Shown here piece after piece: positions 12,893-24,598 of a stretch of DNA of 64,000 bases. Made by a program: the position numbers and the translations under genes. Within the stretch, counting starts at the first letter, position 1; every line of letters begins with the position of its first letter. A model generated the notes under the pieces. That model was not told where the DNA came from, did no database searches, and saw only the letters and a list, made by a program, of their open reading frames with translations. Source of the stretch: Circinella umbellata (taxonomy: Eukaryota; Mucoromycota; Mucoromycetes; Mucorales; Lichtheimiaceae); the NCBI GenBank assembly GCA_025093555.1, contig JAIWNF010000050.1:124001-188000 (forward strand). The letters run 5' to 3'.

Positions 12893-13122
12893 TAGTCCCA
12901 AGAGTCTTTGGTCGTGTGGCTGGTTTGGGGTTCGGAGAGACGGCTAAAACCTTTTGAGGCATCATCCAACCCACTAGGTACAACCAACGTTGGACTGGGC
13001 ACGGACAAGTAGGAAATTTGACTGTTTAATTAAAACATAAGCATTGCGATGGGCTAGACCATGTTTCTTTTTTGGACTCCAATGTGATATCTGCCCATTG
13101 GTCTGAGCAAGATGCCAAAGTG
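12893..13122 (+). pseudogene. Decayed 28S rRNA fragment
   Basis: The stretch GACTGTTTAATTAAAACATA at about 13020, preceded by a CACGGACAAG motif and followed by GCATTGCGATGG and then AATGTGATATCTGCCC and CAAAGTG, follows the order of a conserved core of eukaryotic large-subunit rRNA (known form: ACGGACAAGG, GACTGTCTAATTAAAACATA, GCATTGCGATGG, AATGTGATTTCTGCCCAGTG, CAAAGTG). Substitutions and small insertions show it is not functional. The core match is 12985-13122. The G-rich stretch from 12893, with CTTTGGTCGTGTGGCTGG, probably continues into the divergent domain upstream. It ends sharply after CAAAGTG. This is an isolated rDNA-derived insertion, not an rDNA unit. Confidence 0.75.
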
Positions 13123-14016
13123 TCCGAACACTTTTATAGTCTTATTTTTTTTTTTTTTTTGCCCCATCAGATATACCTTGTAAAATAAGTCTGACCAACG
13201 CTCTCGAAGCGAAAAATTATGAGACCACTTTGGAATGAATAATTTTCTTTCACCTATTTAAAAACATGTTGCAAGAAGATTTGCTTTTGTTACGAATGTA
13301 ATTTACCAGTTCTATATATAAAATAAATTATTTAATAATACTTTTGGTGATACTCAATGGATTTATGCTGTTGTATCTTTTTCGTATTCGTTGAGTTTTA
13401 TTGTGTGTATTTGATTCAATAGATATAAAATTATTCTAGCGTTCTAATACATAGAATTGTCAAAGTAGGTAGTACAGAATAGCACAAATATGGGGTCTTT
13501 TTGGGCGTCGATGTTCTTAAATGCTGCTTGCTTTATACTTAGGTTAAAGCCCGACATCGACTATCCATGCTGAATTTATTAGGTGTCGTGAGCAATACAC
13601 GTATGTTGATGTAAACAACACGGGGTTTTAGAAATGACACTGAGACTTTAGTCCACATAAAAAAGAATTCAAATAGACATCAAATACACTTTTTTTTATA
13701 TAACTATAAAAACTTATCAGTTCATAACTCTATAAATATGTTAAATGAGTGTATTTTTTTTTTTTTTACTTTACAAAAAAGAGTTATTGAATTTATTGAA
13801 CGACCACTTGAAAAATATTTATAAAGCAAAGGAACAAAAGTGGAAAGTGGAGGAAGAAAGAAGGTTTCTCAATCCCATCATTTTATTGGATAATAGATGA
13901 TCCTAAAAAGCGACAGTTGTTGGGCTTTAAAATTGATACAGACACACACACACATAAAGGTTGAACAAACAAAAAAAAAAGTTCAAACGTCAACTTGTAT
14001 AAAAATAGAGCACTCA
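13123..14016. other. Intergenic, promoter side of the TMEM242-like gene
   Basis: No gene seen. A T run follows the rRNA fragment. An inverted pair GTCGATGT/ACATCGAC lies at about 13507 and 13553. The last 150 bp before 14017 should be the leader of the next gene; it has in-frame codons upstream of the chosen ATG, but they encode text unlike a conserved protein. Confidence 0.45.
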
Positions 14017-14670
14017 ATGGAAAAGAATAATATTGAACAAGAAAAGATCGAGACTCGGGGATTATTATTAAGTGCAGCAGGTGCATTCGGAGCAGGTCTC
14101 ATGGGTGCGATCTGGCATACCAAACGAAAACAGTCAAAAGAATTAGCAGCAGAAGCAGCCATGGCCGCTACTACTACCAATGTAAATACAACAACACCAT
14201 TACATTCATCACCTTCAATAACATCAGTACCTCATGCCCATACACCCATTCCAGAATATCAACCACCTAAAATGACACCAGAACAATTTGCGGTTTCTAA
14301 AAAAGAAGCAAGGTTCTTTGCTTTTAAGGCACTCGGTTATGGTACACTATTGGCTCTAACGGGTGCGGGTATTCTTGCTACCGGGATTGGTTGGTGGTTG
14401 GATGTACGCAATGTAAGTTTAAAATGAACCCCCCTCCCCTCCTTTCCTATTTAATAAATAGACTTGATTTAAGTAAAAAAAAAAAAAAGGGAAGGAAACG
14501 ATGAATATTAAATGATCTATTATTTTTAGTTTAAAGAATTTTCAGATAAATTAAAAGAGGTTGTACCACGACATACATCCAGGTTACGTACTTATCTTGG
14601 TGGTAAAGAATTAGTTATAAAGCCTGAAGAACTAGAAGAATGGGATAAGGCTGTTGCCAATGATGAATAA
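14017..14670 (+). CDS. TMEM242-like mitochondrial membrane protein
   Basis: Two exons, 14017-14412 and 14530-14670, phase 0, 178 residues. Two hydrophobic segments are seen: residues about 13-31 (LLLSAAGAFGAGLMGAIW) and about 104-126 (LGYGTLLALTGAGILATG followed by IGWW). The second segment and the following VRNFKEFSDKLKEVVP match the TMEM242 family, where a conserved GxxSMKEF-like motif follows the second membrane span. In animals TMEM242 is an inner-mitochondrial-membrane factor that helps assemble the ATP synthase c-ring; the same role here is inference. The linker between spans is Thr/Pro rich. The ATG of MEKNNIEQ was chosen over an upstream in-frame ATG at 13897 because the extra 40 residues look like untranslated leader. 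Confidence 0.72.
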
Positions 14671-14936
14671 AAAAAAGATTTTTTCTATTTTTTTCTTTTT
14701 TTGATGTCAGAGCTTTCATTACTCGGATGGATAAGGGGCCTGAAGAACGAAACAAAAATAATAATAATAAACCGTTGTAATTTCATGGGGAAAATAGAGA
14801 GAGGGAACCCCTGCGTTTAATGCCCATTATCTATACTATCTATCATTATTTTCTGTATTTCATTTTTTTTTTGTGAATAAAAAGGAAGGAATCCCCCCCC
14901 CCTGGGATTAGAACCATTGTTCTTTTATTTTCAATT

Positions 14937-16385
14937 ATGTCTGATACAAACACTCCAGAAATCCGTACTCCAAGTATTGATGAAGTCAACCCAGAAGACG
15001 AAAATGTCAGTAGAGATCTTGCTGCCAATTTTGCAAATAATTTGAACATCCATGAACACGGCAGTGAAAAGAATAAAGAACCATCTTGTTCTGTTAAAAA
15101 AGATTGGTCTTTATTAAAAGATCCTATTATTCATACTGAACGTCTTGAAAATATTCGTCAAAAGAAAGGTTATATAATTGATATGGATGGTGTCATTTAT
15201 CATGTGAGTATAGTTATAATCATCAGAGTCATTTTCATTTATATGTATAAAAATAATGTTATTAAAACATAGTCTCATGTGTATATATGTATATTTAGGG
15301 CACAAAACTTTTACCAGGTGCAAAGGAACTTGTTGACTTTTTGAACAGAAATAATAAAAAGTATTTGTTTTTAACCAACAATTCTGCACCTACACCACGT
15401 GAATTGCAACAAAAATTAAGTCGTCTTGGTATTGAAGTGACTGAAGATCATTTCTTTACTGCTGGTCAAGCAACGGCTTATTTCCTTAGTTCTCAATCTC
15501 CTAATGTAAGTCCTCAAAAGATAACAAAAAAAAAGTTCTGCTTTTCCTAAAACAAGGGAATTTTTTTTTTTTTTTTGCATGAAATTTTTTTAGGGTGGTA
15601 CATGCTATGTGATTGGTGAACCTGGTCTTGCTTATGCATTGTATGACAAGGGATTTTTCATGAATGATCATAATCCTGATTATGTTATTCTTGGTGAAGG
15701 ACCTTCTTATAATTATGAAAAGTTGAGTAAAGCAGTTCAATTAGTGCAACAAGGTGCTAAATTGATTGCTACCAACTTGGATGTTGAAAATTTGGATTCC
15801 AAGGGTAATAAAATTCCATCGTGCGGTGCTTTTACGGCTTGTGTTGAATTGGTGACACGTACCAAAGCATTCTTTTGCGGTAAACCATCGGCTTTAATTA
15901 TGCGTTATGCACAAAGAGTTCTTGGATTGAGTCGTTTAGAAACATGTATTATCGGTGATCGTATGGATACTGAGTAAGTCTCTCTTTCTTTATATATATA
16001 TATATATATATATATTTGGATACTGACACCTCCCCCCGAATTCATTTCATTGTCTATTTAGTATTGTGGCCGGCATTAGTTCGGAAATTGATCCAGTTCT
16101 TGTACTTTCGGGTGTTACTTCTATGGAAGAATTAGCTTTATTTGCTTATCGACCTTATGTCATCTTGGGAGGTGTCTATGAAATTCCTTCCGATGATAGA
16201 AAACATAATATTTCTGAAAGTGATATGGAAGCTGCTAGTAGAAGGGTGAGATTTTCAAATCCATTAATTCTTGAATAATGTAATAATAATAATTAATTAT
16301 TAACCTTCAATTTTTTTTAACCTATTTTTTTTTTTTTTACTAAAATTTAACCTTTATTAAATTATTATAGGCTTCTTATCTTTAA
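14937..16385 (+). CDS. HAD-superfamily phosphatase, NagD/4-nitrophenylphosphatase type
   Basis: Exons 14937-15203, 15299-15505, 15594-15973, 16062-16245 and probably 16371-16385, giving 350 residues. HAD class-IIA motifs are clear: IIDMDGVIYHG (motif I, catalytic Asp pair), FLTNNSAPTP (motif II), CGKPSALIM (motif III Lys) and IIGDRMDTDI (motif IV Asp, restored by splicing across 15974-16061). The IIA cap lies between motifs II and III. Members remove phosphate from small molecules such as phosphoglycolate or pyridoxal phosphate; the substrate is not predictable here. The first 70 residues are a polar extension without clear targeting features. The 3' end is uncertain: without the last intron the frame ends at 16278 with RVRFSNPLILE; splicing (donor GGGTGAGA, poly-T then TTATTATAG) gives RRASYL. 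Confidence 0.85.
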
Positions 16386-16609
16386 AGAGATAATGGGATC
16401 ATTATTATTTAAACGATTTTTGTATAGAAAAAAAAACCATTCACAATTTTGTTTAATATGTAAATAAATAAAGTAAAAATTATATTACATAAGAATTTCT
16501 ATGAAGAAGTTGCACCTTAATCTGACTTTATTTATTTTACACCTTGGTTTTTTGATTTTATTTTATTTTTTGCCTCTCGAGAAACTTTCATATATACATA
16601 TTTATTACA

Positions 16610-18872
16610 ATGGAACCTCAACCAAAAAGACAACGTGTAGAAGCAACAACAGCAACAAATAAAAATACCTCAAAAGTAGAACGCTCTGGTGATCTTTATT
16701 TAGACACAATCGATCGTCATATGCTTGATTTTGATTTTGAAAAAGTTTGTTCAGTTTCATTATCCCATTTAAACGTTTACGCGTGTCTTGTATGCGGTAA
16801 ATACTATCAAGGTATTTATAAAACCGATTGAGTTGGAGGATTCATGTTTTTTTTTTCTATTAAAAATAAAATGGAACAAAACACACAAATACAAAAAAAA
16901 AAGAGATGTTATATTAATTAATATATATATTTATTGTTTATTGTTTTCAAGGGCGTGGCAAGTCATCCCATGCCTATTTTCACAGTATTCATAAAGATCA
17001 CCATGTTTTTATTAATCTTCATACACTCAAGGTTTGTAATTAGTGTTAAGGTGTGATTTTGAACTATAGGATAAAAAAAAATTAAATATTATATATTAGG
17101 TTTATATTTTACCTGATGGATATGAAGTACAAGATCCTTCTTTAGATGATATTAAAGTAAGTTTGAAATAAAGGGGATATGTTTATTTTTTATTTAGTAT
17201 ACTAATATAATTATGTATATATATAGTATGTTCTTAACCCAACATTAACAAAACAACAAGTAAACCAATTGGATGCAAACCTCAAAGCATCTTATGATTT
17301 AAATAATAAAAAATATTTACCTGGTAAAATAAAAACTTTACCATATATCCATTCTATATATATAAAGCAAAAGCATCATTTAAATTTAATCTTTAATAAT
17401 ATATAGGATTCGTTGGTTTGAATAATGTGAAAGCAAACGATTATGTCAACGTTGTAGTACAAGCATTAATTCATATACCTCCTTTACGTGATTATTTTAT
17501 TCTTCAAGATTTTGAATCACAAGGTAAATCACAACTGGTTACTCGTTTTGGTGCATTAGTACGAAAAATGTGGAATCCAAGGGCATTTAAAGGACAAGTG
17601 AGTCCACACGAATTGTTACAGGTAAATAAATCAATCGATCGATCATAAAAACATTGGAATAAAAGATATTAAAAGAAAAATAAATAAATAGGAAATTTCA
17701 AGTGCAAGTCAAAAACGATTTCGATTGACAGAACAAAGTAATGCTATTGATTTCTTATCATGGTTTTTGAATACATTACATAAAGATTTAGGTGGTACAA
17801 AGAAACGGAATAGTAGTAAGTAGTTTGATTAGAATAATTTGAATAGTTAAGAGCTTTCTCTCATTGACCCTCCCCCTCCCTTAAAAAAAAGGTATCATTT
17901 ATCGTATATTCCAAGGTGAAGTGAATGTTGAATCACAAGATATTGGACCCAATGAAGCAACTTCAGAAGAAAAGGGTATTACTGTTTTTGATGAAGATCG
18001 AGGTAATTATTCAATCTTTTGAACCTTCTTAAATTTTGTTATTGAACTGGAAGATTAACTTTACTCTTATTAAAAAGAAATTAAAAGGAATAATGTACCA
18101 TTTTTATTCTTGGCTTTGGATTTACCGCTTGCACCTTTATATCAAGATGAAGCTGAAAAAGATATTATTCCACAAGTACCATTAACAACTATTTTAGCTA
18201 AATATGATGGTAAAAAGATTCAGGTAAAAGAATATTTGATATAATGAGTTCTTCTCCTTGATTACTTAGTATTGATATATAAAAATATATATATAGGAAA
18301 CTGCTAATCAAAAAAGACGATATCATATTACACGACTTCCTGAATATTTAATCTTTCATATTAAACGATTTAGTAAAAACAATTGGACTCTTGAAAAGAA
18401 TCCTACTATTGTAAATTTCCCTATTCAAAATGTGGATATGGGTAATTGTAAGTAAATTCTTAAGCTTTACGAGGTAGATTCATAAAAAACTAAAACTTTA
18501 TTTTATTTTTTATAGTTACAAATGATCCAAATGCTGAAACAGTGGGTTCACATTATGATCTTTTAGCAAATATTTGTCATGAAGGTAAACCTGGTGCAGG
18601 AGAAGGAACTTATAAGGTGCATGTAAAACATCGTGGAACTGGACAATGGTATCAAATTCAAGACTTAATTGTCGAAGAAATTATTCCACAAATGATTTTC
18701 CTTTCTGAAAGTTATATTCAGGTAAATTTATTGACAATCTTGATTTATTATTATTATTAAATCGAACTAATTGTGTTTTTTTTTTTTTTTTTTGATTTAT
18801 TAGATTTGGGAACGTAAGCGTCCAACTGTTAACAAAGATTCAATGCAACAAGATAATAATGATAGTAAATAA
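16610..18872 (+). CDS. SAD1: Sad1/USP39 tri-snRNP splicing factor (inactive ubiquitin-protease fold)
   Basis: Eleven exons: 16610-16811, 16952-17031, 17100-17156, 17227-17323, 17407-17621, 17692-17815, 17892-18002, 18078-18223, 18297-18447, 18516-18721, 18804-18872; 485 residues. The N-terminus has a UBP-type zinc finger (YACLVCGKYYQGRGKSSHAY, then HSIHKDHHVF). The protease-like domain starts FVGLNNVKANDYVNVVVQAL: where active enzymes have GNTCYMN, this one has no Cys, as in the known family, so it is a pseudo-enzyme. Later blocks PEYLIFHIKRFSKNNW and HYDLLANICHEG match USP39. Sad1 is needed for stable U4/U6.U5 tri-snRNP during pre-mRNA splicing in the nucleus. The full order of domains and the length agree with the family. 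Confidence 0.94.
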
Positions 18873-19628
18873 AAACATTGTTCTTTTTAATCATAGTTTT
18901 ATAATTGGATTGAATTGGATTCATGCGGAAATAATCTCCTACTATATCTCTTCTCTTCTCTCTACTATTAAAATAACGCTTACATTAAACAGGATGTTTC
19001 AAGTTTTTTTTTTTTTTTTTTCGTTCTCTGAAGTCATGCTAACGGGATTTCTCACTGTATCGTTGTCTTAAAAAATTAAGAAGGATTTTTACGTACAGCA
19101 CGTTCTGAATTGGTGACTGATATCAATCACTTTTTAATGATAAAGCATCTTTTTTTTTTTTGAGTTGTAGTGTTTACTCCACGTTGCCAAGACTACCACA
19201 AAATATACTGGATTTCTTTACAAGTTAACATCTACAACCTAATAACATACTTGTCTTTTTATAGTAATCATATACAAGACAATTGAGAATGATATTTTTT
19301 TGGGGGGAGGGGGATATATAAGTCATACTAAATATCTGATGATTTTTTTCAGAAACGCAAAATAATAAATAAATTAGAGTTGATGGTTCTCGAATTTTCT
19401 ATGCATACACACTTTATATATCACATTAGAAGACACCATAATATATGTTTTTTTTTCTTTGAAATAAGCAATTAGAGTAATGTAATTTGTATATAAACAA
19501 ATAAAAAAAAATAAGTTAACTAAAAACAAAAAAAGGAAGAGAGAGAGAGCCAAAAAAAAGGGGGGATAAGGGGGTGGGGTGAGGTGGAGGAGGAATTATT
19601 CACAGGCATTGTAATACAAAGAATGACA
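18873..19628. other. Convergent intergenic region
   Basis: No gene seen between the stop codons of the Sad1 gene (+) and the phosphodiesterase gene (-). It contains long T runs near 19005 and a G-rich stretch at about 19558-19600. Open frames at 18859-19071 carry no conserved text. Confidence 0.6.
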
Positions 19629-21770
19629 TCATCGAATTCGAACAAATTGACCATTCATGGTACCATTTTGTATTGGATTTGATTCAATATTTAATAATTC
19701 ACATACAAATCCATAGACTTCAGTATTGAAAAAGGGAGCCACCACCGATCGTCGACCATAGAGTGAATCAATAGCAGGCCCATAAGCTATAAAAATGGAT
19801 CGCATTTCTTTTGCCAAATTATCATATCCATGAATTCCGTGACGCGTAAATGGTTCTTTTGATGATGTTGGATGCCATTCTTTATGATCTACCATTACAT
19901 AACCCACATCAGGTATAGCTACAATAGGTGCAATCCGCTCATTGTGATTATAATGAAGTCGAATAGGTACGTCATCACGTAAATAAACTTGAAAATGTGG
20001 ATCTGGATGAGTTTGTGTATAATTATAAAGTTCTTGGTATATTTGTTGAACAGCATGTTTGGGAGCATTTTCTTTTGGACGTAAACCAAGGAGAGGGCCT
20101 GCTTCTCTTTCACGTAAATAACTTTGGGAAGTAGATGATAAAATATCATCATAATAAATAACCCGTGAACGATCTACTTCTGCCATACCGTGATCACTCA
20201 CAATAACAATATGAATACGTCCCAATAGATTACGTTCAGCAAGTCCATCCCATAAATGACCCACGGCTTGATCCATGTCCTTAATAGCCTCGTTTATATC
20301 TGAACCCTCAGGACCATACTGATGTCCTTTTTCATCTATTTGTTGAATATAAACGCCAATAAAATTAGGCCGTTCATCACGTGGTAAATCGATCCAATTT
20401 AATGCAATATCCATTTTTTCTGTTGCAGGCATGGTATCATTAAAAGGAATCACTCTTTCAGGTTTCAAACCTGTTATAGATGATCCAGGCCACATAATAA
20501 GTGCTGATTCCTTTTCTTGTCGTTTCGCTGTCATCCAAATCTAATAGCAAAAAAAAAAATCATCCCCACATTCACATTAACAATTTTCTCCCCATACTGA
20601 ATTGAATATTCTTTTTTCCTTTTATTTATCTCTATAGCATTTTTTACCGGCTCTCCTTTCCACCATCGTGCATCGTCGTCTTGTATTGAAAAATCTTTTT
20701 TTAATATAGGATCATAGAATTCGTTTGCAACAATACCATGTGATTCAGGATGTAAACCAGTAGCCAATGTCCAATGATTTGGGAACGTAACTGACTATTA
20801 AAATTATATATAGAGAGAGAAAGTGTGTTCTCACTTAAAATCAATTTACATGTATGAATATAATTATCATAATATTAACGAAAATTACGTACAGGAAAAG
20901 CTGGATGCATATATTCTGCTCTCATTCCATTGGAAGCTTATTATAATAATTTTTTCCCCCCGGGGAAAAATTGAATGGACTAATGAGTTCTATTGCATAA
21001 ATATATAAAGTTTTTATCTCGAATAGATATATAAGATATTTATCTTACCGAATTGAACGAGATTGGGAGTGATATTACGATGTAGATAATTTTCTTGAAA
21101 TCCATCCAATGATACCAAAACAACCAGTGGATCAAAATATTCAGTCCCGTTAAATATAACTCGATCAGGTCCACGTTCTATCATTTCACTGTGAACTATA
21201 ATAACCAAGACTATTTTGAACATGATTAGGAACATGGCCAAAAATATAGCTAATAATGTGTATCGCCATATAGGATTATCCTATAATGAGATAGATTGCG
21301 AAAGGGTTAGATTCTTTTTTTTTTACTTTGTAGTGTGCTTGACAAATTGTGTAAATAAATAAAAGAAAACATACCCATTTTGATACCCTTATTCGAACAT
21401 CATCGTTTGAATCACGTACTTCCATTGGTTCTGGAGAAGGTCTTTGTTCATTATTATCATTATTATCATTATTATTTTCTGAACTATCATGAGTGTCTAA
21501 TAATCGTCTTTCTTCTTGGTTGGTATAATCATGGTCGTCATCATTTTCTTCACTGTTACTATTACTACTACTACTACTTTGTCGAGATTCTGATGCGTTA
21601 TTATTATGGGTATTATAATAATCATCTTGTTGTCTAGGTTTTAATGGAGTAGAAAAGGAAGGATGGGTGGTAGTAGTAGTAGTATCGTCATTATCATTAT
21701 TATTATTGTCACGTCGCTGACTTCCTAATAGCGGATCAAGGTCATTTTCCAATTCACGGTCATTATGCAT
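19629..21770 (-). CDS. ENPP-family type II membrane phosphodiesterase/nucleotide pyrophosphatase
   Basis: Five exons, read downward: 21770-21375, 21280-21049, 20936-20893, 20794-20648, 20540-19629; 576 residues. Residues 1-132 are an acidic, Asn/Asp/Ser-rich cytoplasmic tail. A single membrane span follows ([20 protein letters not shown]). The catalytic domain then has VVLVSLDGF (metal Asp), [19 protein letters not shown] (Thr nucleophile, residue about 227, restored by splicing), [36 protein letters not shown] and [10 protein letters not shown], which supply the Asp/His ligands of the two zinc ions. Members hydrolyse phosphodiester or pyrophosphate bonds of nucleotides outside the cell or in the lumen. 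Every key residue is present, so it should be active. The poly-Asn tail with acidic runs is fungal-specific. Confidence 0.92.
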
Positions 21771-22072
21771 TTGGGGAAGTTTTGGGCTTCTTTAATTCAA
21801 GTGAAGAAAAAAAAAGTATATATCACCTTTTTTTTTTTACAAGTAATAATAAATATTCATAAAAATTTATGATAGAACAAACACTTTACACACCTAAAAA
21901 AAATAAGGTGTTTCTCGAGTTTCTTTTTTTTTATGGCGATCATTGGGGGGGGGGTGTAGGTGGGTGTGGAAATATGCCTCATATAAATTTGACTCTAATA
22001 ATAAATCATTTAATATGGTTAGATTTATGTATTGATAAAAATGTATATATAATATATATATTGAATAATGTA

Positions 22073-22103
<31 letters not shown>

Positions 22104-22146
22104 GTATTAATATGGTTTATGTGTGGTTATGTGAAATGGATGTGAA

Positions 22147-22182
<36 letters not shown>

Positions 22183-22438
22183 TAATAAATATAATATAAA
22201 AGTAATAATAAGTAGTAGTATATAACATCTTAAAAAAGTTGTTGTTGTTTTTTCTTCTTTCTTTCGTTATCTTATTTGTTTTGTATACATGATGCAATTG
22301 TTAATGATATGTAAAAAATAATGGTAGTAATGTTGTTGTATGTTTGAAGTATGTTTTGTGTGTGTGTGTGTGTGTGTGTGAAAGAGAGAGAGATACGTTC
22401 TCCCTACACTTTCTGCTGATAATAATTATATATATTTT
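21771..22438. repeat. Intergenic with (TAA)n and (TG)n microsatellites
   Basis: Two (TAA/AAT)n tracts lie at about 22072-22104 and 22150-22185, and a (TG)n tract at 22357-22380 followed by (AG)n. A plus-strand open frame covers much of this, but its only notable content is poly-Asn from the TAA repeats, so I do not call a gene. The region lies between the 5' end of the phosphodiesterase gene and the 3' end of the Whi3-like gene. Confidence 0.65.
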
Positions 22439-23753
22439 TTATTGTTCCAATGTTGAAACATTCTGACGTACACCCTTTTTTTAACCAAAAAAAAAAAAAA
22501 GTATATTAGTTTCAATTTTACCTTTTTTTTAGGCTCCCTTTGCAACCTCCCCTCCAAAAAATATATATATAAAAAATTTACCAATGGATTCTTGCTAAAT
22601 GAAAGTCGAATACCTCCTTTGACAGAATTACTTAATGGACTACCATAAAGATCTTGCATGGCTTTAGAAGCACATGAAATATCTTCAAATTCCACAAAAC
22701 ACATGGGTCCATTGGACTTATTACGAAAACTAAGTCGCTGATATCCAACACAAGAGAAAAACATAGTTTTTAATTCTTCTTCATTTGCATTGGGTGGTAA
22801 ATTACCCACATACAATGTGTTACAAGGTGGATTTTGATCGGCAGGATTGGTATTGATACCCAAAACACCAAAATGACGGAAATTGGTTGTAGGTGAAAGG
22901 ATGCTTGTAGGTGAAGTGATCCCTGTGGGTGAAGTGAATCCACTCCCATGATTACTATGGTTATTATTAGTTGGTAAGGCGGATGAAGTACTTATAGATA
23001 ATCCACCTAATCGTGAAGATAAATCATTTGAATTGTTTTCAGGATCTGGTAATTGAAGTGGATAAACTTCTTCTAATACACTGTTAAGACCTCCTGTTGC
23101 TGTAGGTGGTGGAGGGGATGAAAATTGTTGTTGCTGATGTGGTGTTATTGCAGTAGGATGTTGTGGAAGGAATGAATTAGTTGTTGTTGTTATTGTTGTT
23201 GTATTAATTGTAGAAGAATGCAAAGCTTGTTGTTGTTGTGAATTAGATGATGTAGGTACAGGTGTGGATGTGGATGATGTTGACTGTTGATGATGTTGTT
23301 GTTGTTGTAGTGGTGGAGGTGGTGGTGGGGGTAAAAACATGGGTGCACCAAATACATTACTACGTTCTGTGGGTGATTTTGGATGATCCATATCCAATAT
23401 GTTAGATTTGGATGAAAAACGATGTCCTGGATTGAATCCACTAGGTAGCCGTGATGATGACATGGATGGCTTTACATTGAATATATCTCCCATGGATGCT
23501 GATCGGGTATCCAGAAATGATTGTTGAGGAGGAGGTGGGGGAGCACGCGATGCAAATACGGATTCATGAAATGATGGGGCTATAGGTGTACCTCCTGGTG
23601 AAAATAAGTCAGGATAATAATCTGGATAAGAAAGTTCATTTGGCGGAACTAAATCTGATGGTAAAGCAGGAGGAACGGAATGAAAAGCTTCATATGCAGC
23701 AGAAGGTGCTTGGAGAGGACCCAATGAAAAACGTTTGGAGGATGATAATGATG

Positions 23754-23784
<31 letters not shown>

Positions 23785-24598
23785 ATGTTGATGTTGTTGC
23801 TGCTGTTGCTGTTGCTGTTGATGTTGTTGCTGCTGTTGTTGTTGATGCTGTGAAATAATAGGATATGAACTTGTGGACATAGGTACACTAGGTGGAGGTG
23901 GCGGAGGTGGATGCTGTTGTTGTTGTTGTTGTGGTTGTTGTTGAGAAATAGGTTGATCACTCGACAATCCACGTTTTGTATGTAAGTTCTTTTTCGCCAT
24001 TTCAGCTTTTAATACTGAACCTTTTTCTGCATCCACACGACGTCCACTTAAAATATCTTTGGCTTCTAATGCTTCAAACCGTGTACGAAATTTTGCAAAT
24101 CCAATCTTTTATATTTACATAGATACATATCATAATAAATGAATAACAAAATAATCAAACCTTTTTTTTTTTGCTTTACGTAATATAAAATCAAAAAGAA
24201 TTAATATAACTTACAATTTGTTTTCTTCCATTATTATTGTTTGAAAAAGAAGAGCAAGTAGTATTAGTAGTAGTAGTAGAAGAAGGTGGAGCTGAAGTTG
24301 TGGTTGTAGGTGATGTTATATCTTCTTCTTGATCTTTTATACTTGGGATCTTGAGTGTCGCGGCTTCAAAGCCAGGAGAAAATATGAACATGTTTTGGAA
24401 CTCACGTTCTTGCATATCGTCGGGAAACCCAACGACAAAAATAGTCGAGATTTCTTCATTGGAATTATTTGTAAGGAATGGCAATGACCCGTTCGAAGGA
24501 TTCATTGTAGAGTTATTATTATTATTCGTCATCAAGACGACGTTATCAATTTCTTTTGAAATGGATGGGTGAGATAATTCAAGGCCTACCGAAGGCAT
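22439..24598 (-). CDS. Whi3-like RNA-binding protein with two RRMs and a Gln-rich tract
   Basis: Three exons, read downward: 24598-24215, 24105-22582, 22474-22439, all phase 0; 647 residues. RRM1 spans about residues 50-180 ([20 protein letters not shown], a Thr-rich insert, then [17 protein letters not shown]) and is split by the first intron. Residues about 185-250 are almost all Gln with some His and Pro. RRM2 near residues 555-636 ([53 protein letters not shown]) is the hallmark of the Whi3 group. The short last exon restores the conserved GVRQ end. Whi3 proteins bind G1-cyclin and other mRNAs and form condensates through their poly-Gln regions; by homology this one may too. The start is the first ATG after a stop-free leader; an upstream TTG frame is not used. 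Confidence 0.88.

Noticed and set aside
21869..22225. 118-codon plus-strand open frame
   Set aside because: Its content is dominated by poly-Asn from (TAA)n microsatellites; no conserved text or splice partners.
23190..23972. His/Asn-rich and Val/Ala-rich frames across the Whi3-like gene
   Set aside because: Other-frame readings of the CAA/CAG tract of the real gene.
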